From NCBI GenBank assembly GCA_001931905.2, contig MSJI02000919.1:21507-85506 (forward strand): 64,000 bases of DNA, in the 5' to 3' direction. The translations under genes were made by a program, and so were the position numbers. The notes under the pieces are model-generated. The model ran no database searches. It was not told the DNA's origin and worked only from the letters and a program-made list of their open reading frames with translations. The stretch is from Cladosporium sp. IMV 00045. Lineage: Eukaryota > Ascomycota > Dothideomycetes > Cladosporiales > Cladosporiaceae. Of this stretch, positions 22,244 through 33,313 are shown piece after piece (positions within the stretch are counted from its first letter, which is position 1; every line of letters begins with the position of its first letter).

Positions 22244-24730
22244 CTACATCAAACAACCATTCTTACGGCTAGAGTGCAGCTCCGACATGGCAACTCTCAT
22301 TTTCTTGCCGTTCAGACGGATGAAAACCTCAACCACCCATTCGTACCAGACTTTGCGGTCGTCTGTTTGACGCCACATGCTGACCTCAGCCTCAGCATTC
22401 TCGGGAATACTTATGGGCGTCTAAAATAAATGTCAGTACTCATAACTGTAGTTGGCCGTTCTATCAATGACTTACCTTCAGTGGAAAGAAGATCGGAAAC
22501 CAGCTGATCATATCGCAGCTCTTGGCCTCCATGGTCACAGGGTTGGTGCTCAGCTCGACCTTCTCTCTGTTGGAGCTTGCGTACAACACGGACTCGAAGT
22601 AACCAGCGAGGCCGTGGCAAGTTCCGCGGTCTTGAATGGTGAATTTCACCTTGCAAGATCTCGAGTTGTGTTCGTTGCTTCCATCCCCACCCACGGCACC
22701 GCCGGCTCCTCCATGCTCTGCGCTGCCACCCCTGCGTGCCTCACCTTGTTCGAGGACAGCTTCGGGAACAGGATGCGAGAATACCCAGGCATCTTGCACG
22801 TCCGGTGTGACAGTATCGTTGTCTCCAGGCTTCACAGACAGAAAGTCGAATTGCTGGAACATTACAACGTAGGGGATTTCCCATTTGTCGGAGCCACCAC
22901 GGCTGAGGAGATCGTTGTATAAGCGCGGAGTCGCAATCGGAGTCAGGTGCGCGCTGTAGCTTTGCGGGATGTTCACACCGTGGCTCGGGTCAAGGACATG
23001 TTGCACACCGTCAAGGCATTCCGGAGAAAGCTCATTGTCGGCGAAAGATCCAAGCAACTCAGAAACAAGAATGTCGACTTTGCGAACAGTCCCATCAACC
23101 ACAGGGCCCTTCCACGCGCGCATGTCGCTCTTGACAACAGTGACTTTGTTGTCCCAGAGGCGGTCTGTCATATTCCTCCTTTGGAGATGCACATATGCAT
23201 TTTGGTTCTTCTCCACTACCCACGGCTTGATCTTGACGCCACTTGAGCGACTTGCCAGAAGGGCTTTGGACATAAGGGGACCTCTTCCGGCTCCGGCAAC
23301 AGCGACAATGATCTCTTTGTCACTTCCGAGCTTTGCGGCAAGATCCTTGAGTGCAAGAGCAATGGCACGCTCATACCAATCGTATTTGATCGGGTCTTTT
23401 TCAAAGACTTCGTAGGTGACGCTCTCCAAGTTGTCCGACAGGGGCTGTAGTGGGGACTGCATGAAGTCCTGGTAGCCTTGGCCGAACCTTTCAATCGGAG
23501 CCCGTGGCGGTTGGGTCTGCTGCAGGTGTCGTAGGTAGCGCAAGTGAGGCACAGGGTCATGTTGCACAATAGTCGCGGCTTCTGCTGGAGTAGGCTCAGG
23601 CTTGGGGGCTGCTTCCGGCGAGCCAATAGGGCCGACGTCACCGAGGAGAATCCAAGGTGTCTGACGAAGGCGCATGAATTGAGTCAGATACTGCTGGTGA
23701 GCCTTGGATAGAACCGGGAAGCCCTTTGCGTTGCGAAGGAAGGAGGTGTGAGGGAACACCAAGCTGCGCACAGGTTCGGAGAACCATCTTGACTGAACGC
23801 TTTGTTGAGGGAGTTGGCGTGGAAGCTCGAGAGCTGTTGACCGTCTTGTTAGCTCTAGTCTTGTGCGAATAGTTCGAGGTAGGTGAGATTGTACCTTTGC
23901 CCCTTGTCTTTGACTCTTGGAAAAGAACTATATCATGGAGTGTCTTATCACATCATTGCTAAGACAAGTGGCAAGATGACAATAGTGAAAAGATGAGAGG
24001 AACGTTTAGAAATTTGCTTACCGATAGAGACGCGAGAATCGTAGTTGCAGATGGTCCTGAGCGCGTCCCAGTTATCCCAAGAGCTAAAGGGATCCTCCGC
24101 ATCATCTTCCTCAGGAAGCACGAATTCTTGCTCCTGCGCGAACTCGGCAAGATGAGTCCCATCACCGCCCTCGTTCTCAAGCTCGCCGACCATCGGCATC
24201 AAGACATGAAGTTGAATGTACGGGCCCATGCCAATAGCTTCAGCGACAGCCCGGGCATATTGAGCGACGTTTGAGCCAGGTAGAGGACCATGCATCATGA
24301 CATGTTGAATGCCACAGAAGGCAGCGTATGCGATTTCGAGATTGAAGACCTGCAGACTGATATTGGCAACCAATGGATCCGTAGAGCCAAGGTCGATCCA
24401 TGGACTCGACACAGCAATCAGAGCAGAGTTGCTATCGGCAGGCGTGAGATCAGTATCCTTTGGGGTGAAAGGAGATATCAAAGGCATGGGAATGGACTCC
24501 CGATCGGGTGAGTGAGACAGCTTTTCGACATGCTGCTCCAACTGTGCCACCACCCTAGACTGGAATTCAGTTGTAGAGATCGGCGTTGTGAGCATGTCGT
24601 ATCCAAGGTCCTGGGCGCCTCTCAAGACCTCGCTGGGGCCACCGAATACGGTGCGATTGGTCTCATGTTGGCCAACAAACCATAGCTCCATGGGCTCTGG
24701 CGGTGCAACGTCGTTCACGGTGGGATCCAT
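22244..24730 (-). CDS. Protein arginine N-methyltransferase 5 (Skb1/Hsl7 family)
   Basis: Three exons, 24,022-24,730, 22,476-23,833 and 22,244-22,420, giving 747 residues. It catalyses symmetric dimethylation of arginine on histones and Sm proteins, with S-adenosylmethionine as donor. The N-terminal TIM-barrel-like part is followed by the methyltransferase domain. That domain has VFEKDPIKYDWYE, whose Phe (near residue 380) is the PRMT5-specific product-setting residue, GAGRGPLM (near 417) for SAM binding, and SELLGSFADNE (near 495-504), the double-Glu loop. A C-terminal beta barrel ends with VWYEWVVEV. Intron 1, at 188 bp, is longer than its neighbours. The gene is head to head with the WD40 gene, with 255 bp between the starts. 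Confidence 0.95.
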
Positions 24731-24985
24731 TGCGATAACACAGCTCCGTGAAGAGCTGCCGGTGAATTAGAGTAGAGAAGATGGTGAATCAGTTACATGT
24801 ACTTTTGCTTGTTTCACCGCACTCGAAAAAAGTATCCAGGGTCCTGTTGCGGAGAGGCTCGACCGAGAATCTTCCGAGGCTTTCCTTCCACGACTCCATG
24901 CAAAATGAGGTCAAACTTCACTTACATCTGCTTATCCACCACAGCCGCAAAGTGTACCCTGGCGAAAATACAACTCCAAAAGTGA
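24731..24985. promoter_or_regulatory. Shared divergent promoter region, PRMT5 / WD40 gene
   Basis: Only 255 bp separate the two start codons on opposite strands, so both promoters must lie here or overlap the genes. PRMT5 methylates Sm proteins and the WD40 partner belongs to a family acting in snRNP or telomerase RNA biogenesis, so co-expression would make sense. I could not point to a specific factor site. Confidence 0.5.
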
Positions 24986-26257
24986 ATGATCATGTCTTCG
25001 ACATCAACGCAAGACTTGCGAGAGCATCCACTATATGAGGAAGAGCAGCAAACACAACAGGCTGCTCTATTGAACCCTCGATGCATAGCCAGCACTAGCG
25101 AAGCCTCCAGCAGTCTTATAACTCATAATACACCCAATACTGCATCAAGAAGTCACAGCAAGTATAATTATTCTTTCTTCAAAGAGGCCCAATTGAGCGC
25201 GGATGGCTCCACCATAGTCAGCCACAATGATGACCGTAGCCTGCGCACATTCGTACTCCCCGAAAACCTCGAGGACGAAAACAAACAACCACACACCCTC
25301 ACTCCAACCACCACCCTCCCCTCACCCACTAACATCCAGAGCTACGCGCTATACCCGGGCTTCACACAATCCGACCCAACCACCAACCTCCTCCTCTCCG
25401 CTCCAACCGACCTACCAATCCGCCTAACCCACTCCACCAACCCCTCAACCCCCCTCATGACCTACCCCTTCATCCACCCCCCAACAGAAGCCTACCAATC
25501 CCCCCACAGTCTCGCCTGGAGCCCTTTCAACAACCACTTCATCGCCGGCAGCAAAGGCTCCCTCGCCATCTTCGACGCCAACGTCGACGCCTCCGGCCCC
25601 ATCGCCACGCACAACAACAACCCGCGCGACCAACGCACCGCAGTCTCCAGCATGCGCGACAGCGGGCTAATAATGTCCCTCGCCATCTCCGGCGGCGGCA
25701 CCCTCGCAGCCGGCAGCTCCAACCGCAGCATTGGGATTTTCTCCACCTGCGGCCAAGGGCCGTGCGAAGCTGCCTTCTCCGTAGCACCCGCGCACGACGA
25801 CCCGCTCGCCTCGATCTGCAAAGGCACGGGCGTCACCTCCCTCGCCTGGTCGCCGGACGGCACCTACCTGCTCGCCGCCGAGCGGCAGAGCGATGGGATC
25901 CACGTCTTCGACGTGCGCTGCCAGCGGCGGCGGCTCGCGTGGCTCGCGGGGAGGAACGCTCTCACGCCGCAGAGGTTGGGGATTTCGACCGTGCAGGTCA
26001 TGTCGGGGGTGGAAGTTTGGGCGGGGGGCAAGGATGGGGCGGTGAGGATGTGGCGGAATCCGGGGTGGGGAGAGGGAGTGAGGGGGCCGGATGGGGTTTT
26101 TGAGGGAGTGCATGGGGATCCGGTTGGGAGTGTCGTTTGGGGGCCGGGAGGGAGGGAGATGGTTACTTGTTCGGGGCAGAGGAGGGTGGGTGGGGAGGAT
26201 TCGGATGATGAGGAGGAGGGTGGGGGGGATAGTAGTTTGAAGGTGTGGAGTGTTTGA
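24986..26257 (+). CDS. WD40 protein of the TCAB1/WRAP53 - Swt21 type
   Basis: Single exon, 423 residues (or 421 from the second ATG at 24,992). After a disordered N-terminus comes YNYSFFKEAQLSADGSTIVSH, typical of the start of the propeller in TCAB1/WRAP53 and yeast Swt21, which bind small RNAs or act in snRNP biogenesis. Further WD-type blades include PHSLAWSPFNNHFIAGS, GVTSLAWSPDGTYLLAA with HVFDVR, and a final SLKVWSV. The last quarter is Gly- and acid-rich (GGEDSDDEEEGGGDSS), a low-complexity insertion within a blade. The assignment to this WD40 subfamily is by pattern and less certain than the fold. Confidence 0.8.
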   Translation: MIMSSTSTQDLREHPLYEEEQQTQQAALLNPRCIASTSEASSSLITHNTPNTASRSHSKYNYSFFKEAQLSADGSTIVSHNDDRSLRTFVLPENLEDENKQPHTLTPTTTLPSPTNIQSYALYPGFTQSDPTTNLLLSAPTDLPIRLTHSTNPSTPLMTYPFIHPPTEAYQSPHSLAWSPFNNHFIAGSKGSLAIFDANVDASGPIATHNNNPRDQRTAVSSMRDSGLIMSLAISGGGTLAAGSSNRSIGIFSTCGQGPCEAAFSVAPAHDDPLASICKGTGVTSLAWSPDGTYLLAAERQSDGIHVFDVRCQRRRLAWLAGRNALTPQRLGISTVQVMSGVEVWAGGKDGAVRMWRNPGWGEGVRGPDGVFEGVHGDPVGSVVWGPGGREMVTCSGQRRVGGEDSDDEEEGGGDSSLKVWSV

Positions 26258-26393
26258 GCAGGGTTACGTTCTGACTTGATTTCAATTCGGCTTCACCTGG
26301 TGTGATGCAGGATTGTAAAGATACAATCTACCCTTCGCCGATCCTTAATCTATCCATAGCGCTCTACCGTCACAACACTACGAATGGGCCAAC

Positions 26394-29300
26394 TCAATGA
26401 ATCCTCCTCAACCCCTCCACAACCCCCCTAACCTCCTCAACCCCCCTCCCCAACCCCTCCACGGCACTCTCCATCCCTTCCTGATCCAAATCCAAAAACG
26501 CCTCCACCAACTCCCCATCGACAAACCTCACCGGCCCTTCATCGCCCATATCCCTGACCCCCGACCTAAACCCCCTGAAACGATTAAACTTCACGCCGCC
26601 GGGACTCTTGACCAGCTCCGCCAGCCTCGCCTGCAACCTCATGAGCAAATCCTGCAAATGCGGCGCAATGAGCGCGAAGAGGTAAATACTCCCGTCGACG
26701 GTGGCGAGGAAAGCGCGCGGGACGACGGGCGCGTTAGGGCTAGCTTGCACGTCCACGCGGCGGATGCGATTGACCATTTCGCCCAGGAGGAGCTCGCTCG
26801 TGACGCGCAGACGGCGCTTGTCCTCGGCCGCGTAGGAGGCGACGTCCTGCTCGAGCACGAGCAGGTTGCCCTCGGCGTCGGCTTCAAGGTAAGTGTTGGG
26901 CGCGACGCAGGCGACGGCCGTGCCCCAGACGGTTTCGTAGTGGCGGGCCGCTTCGGCGAGGGTGGAGGGCAGGCCGGAGCCGGAGGGGGAGGGGGTGTAT
27001 TCGACCAGGGAGAGGGATTTCATCAGGTCGGTGATGGCGATGGTGGAGTCGGTGACGGTGATGTCGATTGGGGCCGTGGCGGTGCGGTAGGAGGCTTTTT
27101 TGGATAGGAAGGGCGTGCTGGGCGTTTCGTATTCGAAGGCGTAGATTATGACCTGGCGTTGTTGTTAGGGGTCTGTTTTAGATAAGTGGTTCTGGATTTC
27201 TTGAACTTACCGTCTTGATGAGGGCCGCAACAATGTTGCCCTTGCACATGCTCAAGCAGCGACAAGCTCCTCTCAGTGCTTGCTCGGCGACTACCTTCAA
27301 CTGCCTGCTCTCGGTGACCTCGAACACCAGAATTCTTCCACGAGCGCTCTCCGCCGAGTCATCATCAAGGTACGCTGTGCCGACGACAAATCTCTCAGCA
27401 AGACCACCTGCGCCATCGTCAAGTTCGCATCTCATGCAGCTCTCGATCAGCTCGTCCTGGTTCAAGGCGAAAGTATGCAATTCTTGGAAAACGACTTCGT
27501 CAACCAGTTTGAAATGCGATTGGACTTCTTCGACGCCAGCCTTCAATGTTCTCTTGATGGTGCCAAGGCCAAAGGCCTTCAAACTCGAGCTGTACGCGAT
27601 GCGACGAACGGTCTCATGGACGGGTAGCGTTTCAACATGAGTTGTCCTCTCTTGATCGACGACGGCCAGTTTGAGCTCGCCTGTGTCCGCAGAAGCAATG
27701 GCAATGGCGCCGGGATAGGCTGCACTGTCGAATGGAGAGACACATGTCGTATCTTCCGCCGTGACAGCACTGTACACCATTCTCCCTTCGCTGCTGTAGA
27801 TCAATGAGGGGTGTTCGCAGATAGCAAGAACGTTCTGCAACCCGTCCGCGCGTGAGAGTGTGGTGAAGTTGGCTTGCTGGGTTCCGAGGACGATACTTTT
27901 GCGTGAGGAGAAGAGCTTGTCCTCCGACTCGACGGAGTATGTGACCACGTTGCCATCAGCAAGGCCGACGAAGAGGGTTGGCGGGCTATTTGGAAGAATT
28001 TTGGCGATCGCCAGCGAGCGAGGTACAGCCAGCGTGTCGTCCTCCGCCACTTGCTCTGTGGCAATGGGCTGTAGCGTGTCCATGTTGAGAAAGCTGACCT
28101 TGCTATCTTGCCAAAAGCCGACCACGCAAGCATTAGGAACTGCAGAGCTCAATGCCACACAGGAGACTTGTTCGCTGGCGGAAAACTCACGCTGCACCTT
28201 TACACTGATACCTGTACCAGCCAAGTCAAGCAGCACAAGCACAGCGCCCTTGAGAGAGACTAGTAGGTGATTGCCAGTCGCGGATACTGATGTGATGGAC
28301 ATGCCCTCAGGCGAACGCCAAGTGTCCGTGACCATGCCAGACTCAGAATCGGTCAATTGGATCGCCGAGCCGGTGACTTGCACCGCCCGGCCATCAGCCA
28401 GGTTACCAGCATACAACGTAGTCTCGGCCAGGTCGAAGCCCTGAAACTCGTCTACCTCCTCGACTTGACCTTCAGCGTCGAAGACAAACACCCTGGTATG
28501 GCTCACAAAGCTGACCACCAAAGTATCGGCCTCCTTAGAAGGCGCGTTAGTACTCGTCAAGCTGAAAATGGCCGATACTGGGGCACCCATTTCACCGATG
28601 GTGCCTAGATCTTCCAAGCCGACGCCAGAGCGAACGCTTCGTAGACTTCCGTCTTTGAAAGCACCAGAACCGGTCACAATGCGAGCCTGACCGCTGGAGA
28701 ACTCGTTCACGGGAGCGTCTGAAGAGCGATTGCCCATATCCATGACTGTAAAGTCCAGAATAGGTGCGATGTTTGCGAACGTCTGCACAACGTCAAGGCC
28801 GCGCTCTTTAATCTGAATAATCTGGCTATCACCCTGGTTGCTGCCGACAAAGATCCGGCCCTCGTCGAGGTAAACCAGCGTTGAAGCTCTTGAAGTCTCG
28901 CCTAGAACGTCGATTTGATGTCCTGCGTATTCGCCCTCTGCATTCTGCTGGATGAAAAGCAGGTAAAGCTTGCCGTAGTCATCGGCCAAGGCGTATCGTT
29001 GGTCATCCACAGCACACCAGGATACAAAGACGGTCGCTTCTTCCAAAGGCTTTGTCTTTTCAACCTTGTAGTCCCACTCCTCGACGTAGCTAATGCTAGT
29101 CTCACCCACGACCATGAAGCCATACATTGGTGGCGGCAGAGGAATCAGGTGACTCGCGCCCAGCTCAACCTCCCCCCGAACGTCTCGACCTTTCTCAAGC
29201 TCAGCGCTTGCCGGTTCTTCTTGAGGCCGCAATGAAGGCGTGTATTCCAGCTCTCGTACCTTGATGTGTAGTCTGTGCTGCGGGTCCTCTTCCAGCAGCA

Positions 29301-29889
29301 CAAGCTCGGGGTTCGGCAGTTTGGGGCCGGCCTGCCTTTTGTGTAGGAAACATGTGCTTCTGACAAACAGCTCCGGCACACGCACAGGTATGGGATCTTC
29401 GAGGTGGCCAATCTCATTGTCTGCCGCCTTCCTCTTGCCTTTGCCAGCATGGGCGATGGGTAGGACGTTGACGACGCCCTCGTAACATTCCAAGGTCATG
29501 AATCGATTACTTGGATCAATGTGCACTCTGTCGCCGGTTTGGTTGTCCCTCGCTGCCTTTTCTGCAACATCGACGCAGCTCTTCTCCGTCCGCAGCTCTT
29601 TTGACTCGGCATCCCAGCTTAATGTGAAGTAGTGGTATCTGTCTGTTCCCACGAATAGATGGTCCGTTTGTGACGTGGCCGGGCGCAGCTTGTGTAGAAG
29701 TGTGACCTTCCCGTATATGGTTTTGGAATGCTGGAGAGAGAGCTGTTCTGGTGCCTGCGGGTTTGGCGAGTAGATCTCAAGGCGATTGGCCTTTGCTACT
29801 ATGAGGTCGTCGCTGTCCGGGCTGAGAAATGAGATTTTGATGGCGTGCCGCACGCTCGATGGACGATGTATGGGCGCTATGTAGGCCAT
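26394..29889 (-). CDS. DNA damage-binding protein 1 (DDB1), CUL4 ligase adaptor
   Basis: Two exons, 27,211-29,889 and 26,394-27,152, joined by a 58-bp intron (GTAAGT donor); 1,145 residues, the usual length for DDB1. It begins MAYIAPIHRPSSVRHAI and ends VVEGLRRIH, both typical of the family. The N-terminal MMS1-type and C-terminal CPSF-A-type regions build three beta propellers that link substrate receptors to Cullin-4 in nuclear ubiquitin ligases used in DNA repair and heterochromatin control. Recognisable C-terminal blocks are FLATVDGSIYLFALI, FNRFRGFR and FVDGELVEAFLDL. The gene is head to head with the polymerase III subunit gene. Nothing unusual seen. Confidence 0.95.
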
Positions 29890-30337
29890 GGCTGGTTGTG
29901 TATGTTGGGTGTCGGTGTGGAAGTTCGAGTTGTATGTTGCAGATGAGTATCGTCGGTTGGAGGTGAGATGTTGACGTCTGCTCTGCTCTGCTTTGGTGTG
30001 GGTGATCGCTTCCAGGTAAGGACTGTATCAAGTCGCGTCTGCTTGAGTGGGTCTTGACGGAGAGTGTACCTCGTCACAGTGGTTATCCGCCTTGTTTTGT
30101 CGTTAATGTCTGTTTTCAAATTGGTGTTGGTTGATGTTTTCCACTAAACCCGCACCGTCATCAATCAATGATGCGCGTCTTATCGCCGCCGCAGCAGCCC
30201 GCCAGATCAAGCTCAAGCACCTCCACACGAGCCTCGGCTCGCCCGCAACCGTCAAGTGTGAGAACGTCAAACAAAATTCCACCATGTGCTGACAGCACGA
30301 CTCGACATCTATTCCCTTGCTTGAGCGCAACCACACC
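29890..30337. promoter_or_regulatory. Divergent promoter region, DDB1 / Rpc37
   Basis: 448 bp between two opposite start codons. It presumably holds both promoters and 5' UTRs. No conserved box could be assigned by eye. Confidence 0.4.
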
Positions 30338-31490
30338 ATGGCACGTAAGTCGCTTCACACATACCCTGATCGACCTCATGCCCACCATGAGACCTCATCG
30401 CTCACCAACTAACACTCCCACAGCCTCACGAGCGGTCGACGACGACCCAGTAACCGCCGAATACGACGTCTACCTCACCGCCGCGCAACAAGAGCAAATC
30501 TACCTGCTGCACTACCTGAACCGCACACGAGAGCGACCATACAGCCAGCGCTTCGGTGCGCAGCCCGTGGACGTGCGAATCAAGCCCAACTCCGGCCACT
30601 TGGAATTGGACGTCGAGCTCAGCACAAACTACAATTTCAACAAATACCAAGGCCTCAAATGGGGCGACGCAGTGCAAGCGTCGAAAACGATCCAGAACGA
30701 CTCAGGAACCTACGGCCCGGCCTCAGGCTTCGGCGTCCCCCGTGGCAAACCGGGCGGCCGCAACCAACTCAAAGACAAAGCGGACATTGAAAACCAAGTC
30801 GCCAACGACCTGGCCGCCTTCCGCGACGCCGTGGACGAAGACAAAGTGATGCACAAGCAAACCCTCGGCGGGCAGATCTTCCGCCACGACAACCAAGGCG
30901 AAGACATCTCCCAGCCCGTCTACTTCCTCGGCGCCTTCGCCGGAAACCAACTGCACCTCAGCAAAGTGGACGGCACGGTGCAAATGCGGCCTCAATTCCA
31001 CCACATCGACGCCGAAGCGCACCGCAATCGCCTCGCCACATCGCGCGCCACGGCAGAAGCGGACGGCGCAGCCGCGAAACCCGCGCCCGTCGCGCGCGGG
31101 CTGCAGCAGAGCTACAAGGAGATGTCGGACGACAAGGACAAAGACGCGCCGGAGCGGCTGATGCGCAAAGCGCTGGCGGACGCGGAGGAGGAGAGCTGGG
31201 TGCCGCTGGAGTATGTGGACGAGGCGGAGGAGGCGGCCTTCGAGCTTTTCCACGAGAGGATGTTTTTGCACGACGCGGAGCAGGCGCCGCAGTTGAATAG
31301 TGGCATGGATGACGATGCGTTCTTGGATGCCGTCAGTATGCCGAGGGAGGGCAGCCCGCATAGGAGGAGGAAGAGGCCGCCGAGGAAGAGGGATGTTGAG
31401 CAGGGGGATGTGGGTGCTGAGACGGCGGCGGCGGGGCAGGAAGAGGCTGTCGCGCAGAACGAGGGAGCGCAGGATCGTCTACCCTCCTGA
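30338..31490 (+). CDS. RNA polymerase III subunit Rpc37 (RPC5/POLR3E)
   Basis: Exon 1 is only 7 nt (30,338-30,344, Met-Ala plus one base). A 79-bp intron follows with GTAAGT, branch AACTAAC and a CACAG acceptor, then exon 2 (30,424-31,490); 357 residues. The protein starts MAPSRAVDDDPVTAEYDVYL. Its core has LHYLNRTRERPYSQRF, VRIKPNSGHLELDVEL and a long region corresponding to the Sin/Rpc37 fold that pairs with Rpc53 in termination and reinitiation by RNA polymerase III. The tail is basic (RRRKRPPRKR) then Glu/Ala-rich. An in-frame ATG at 30,168 exists only by reading through the intron and is rejected. Confidence 0.88.
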
Positions 31491-32021
31491 AGGCGAGCCA
31501 ATGGAGGCGTCAATCAATCCTGAGTTGTTACGAAAGATCTAATGCGAGAACATTTCCCCACAGCAGCGAATCCATTGCGGCCTCTGATAATCTTTGGACA
31601 AGCTCGCAGTTGTTCACTTGCACTTCACCTCGAGCGGCGATCTCTCACCCGTGAGAGACTTTCCTTCACTTTGGCGAAAAAGCACGAAGGAGAAAAAGGA
31701 GCTTTCCTTGCAATTTCATAATCTCTCACTGGCTACCCTACTCACGCCCGCCACAAGGAAGGAAAAAAAAAGAAAAAAACCAAATAATAAATTCAAAACC
31801 CCGCTTTCGATCGACTTCAAAAGGAAAATCCTCGATCCTTGAAAAACAGCGCGTCTCGCATCATTTCAGGCCGTGAAAGACTCATTGGCAACGTCATCTC
31901 AAGGACAGTCTCAAAGGCACAGAGAGGCACAACACCACCAACCAGCAAATAGCCCTGGTACCCCCTCCTCCGATTCACCAAATCTCTCATTCAGAGTCTG
32001 GATCCGACTTTGGCTTCCTGG
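31491..32021. other. Intergenic between convergent genes
   Basis: 3' regions of the Rpc37 and HeLo-like genes, including an A-rich run near 31,761-31,800. No gene seen. Confidence 0.4.
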
Positions 32022-32912
32022 TCAAAAAAGCCTTGATCTTGCTGGCCTGCCGTGGGAGTCATTCGGGATGAATCGACCCGGAGCCGCGAGTGTCACGCTG
32101 CTCCGGTCCCGAGTTACCGAAAGACTGCGAGGAGTTTTCCCCTTCGCTTTGTTGGCTGTGAAAGTCTGGTCCCTTACTGGGCCCGGTCCCTCTGAGTTGC
32201 CGAATTTCTGCGAAGCGCTATCGCCCTCGGCTTCATTGTCCGAGAACGTCTGTTTGGGCATCGCGGATTGTTGACCTGGTAGAGTTCGGGGCGTCACGAC
32301 GGGATGTACGGTCTCGGGCAGAGCGACGGCTGAGCTCGGATTTCTCACAGCGACCTCCTTGCCAGTGTCGTCGGTCTGTTTGGTTCAGCATACAATCACT
32401 ACGCGCATCACAGGAGAACAGCTTACAGATGTACGCTCAATCCCGAACAAGATCCTCTCTATAACGGTAGGCGCTTGCGTCCGCGCCGGAAAGCCGGCCT
32501 CTCTGTTGGGTCCTTCCGCACTCATGTAGAGATTAAGCGTCTGGCAATCCAGCTGAAGCGAAGCGAAGCTCGAATCTACCTCTTTCTCGCGGATGACAAA
32601 ACCCAGCGCAGCGCGAAGCCTGCGAGTCGCAGAGTCGGTGGGCTTTTGGGATCTGGTCCGGATGATGTCGTGGAGGGCTTGGATCCTGTCTTGCACGGCT
32701 GAAAGGTAGCGGGCGAGGTCACTGCTATGCAGGTGTTCGCTCACGCCGATTTTTCGAACGGTCAGGCTCAAGATTTCCAGCTGTTGGCTTCTGTCTCGCA
32801 GCAGTGAAGGCCCGTTCTTGACGGCGGCGCGGATGTCGAGGATCGTCGAGACGATGTTGCAGGCGTACGCGAGTATTTGAACCCCGCTCGCGGCGGCGCC
32901 GAGTGCTTCCAT
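32022..32912 (-). CDS. HeLo-like/SesA-like protein with HRAM-like repeats (putative cell-death executor)
   Basis: Two exons, 32,427-32,912 and 32,022-32,375, with an intron having a GTAAGC donor and an AAACAG acceptor; 279 residues. Residues 1 to about 135 are helical, starting MEALGAAASGVQILAYACNI. This is the style of the N-terminal domains (HeLo-like, SesA, NACHT-associated) that precede fungal NLRs or stand in HET-S-type membrane-damaging effectors. After a Pro-rich linker come three related repeats: FSDNEAEGDSASQKFGNS (206-223), FTANKAKGKTPR (from 234) and FIPNDSHGRPARS (from 264). The first has the spacing F-x2-N-x3-G-x2-A-x-Q-x2-G-N. The domain order, helical domain then C-terminal amyloid-type repeats, is that of HET-S and HELLP proteins. 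The membrane-damaging function is inference. The gene is divergent from its partner by 401 bp. Confidence 0.75.
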
Positions 32913-33313
32913 TGCTATGAAGATATGAAGGTACTTTGTAGATGGGATGAGGGTCTGCTGTTCTTTTTCGCCCCTCGCACTTCACCGGTCGGGCAGGGCG
33001 GTTTGTGCGACTTGAGACGGACTTTTCATTGGACCCTGCTATATTACATACCGCGGTGGCGCAGCTCAAGGCATCTCGAAGGTGGTCAGCCTGGCACACA
33101 TGATACCGGATGATCGTTATCATGAATGGCCGCCTCGTCGATCATCCCGTGCCTTGGCAAGGCGGCATGCTTCTCTGAAGACTGGGTGCATAAATCAACC
33201 ATACCTGGACCATACGCCGCTCGACCCGTACGACAGCCTTTCTTCGTTTTGAACTGTTATAGTTCAGTCATGCATGTTCCTCGCGATCTTCACGAACGAC
33301 GAGCGACGTGGAC
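32913..33313. promoter_or_regulatory. Shared divergent promoter of the HRAM-like pair
   Basis: 401 bp lie between the two start codons on opposite strands, so the pair is probably regulated from a common region. No individual site was recognised. Confidence 0.5.

Noticed and set aside
25492..26113. Long antisense and alternate frames over the WD40 gene
   Set aside because: Shadows produced by high G+C at third positions; Arg/Pro-rich without domain.
30168..30337. Upstream in-frame ATG for Rpc37
   Set aside because: It would translate through a textbook intron (GTAAGT, AACTAAC branch, CACAG) and add a non-conserved leader.
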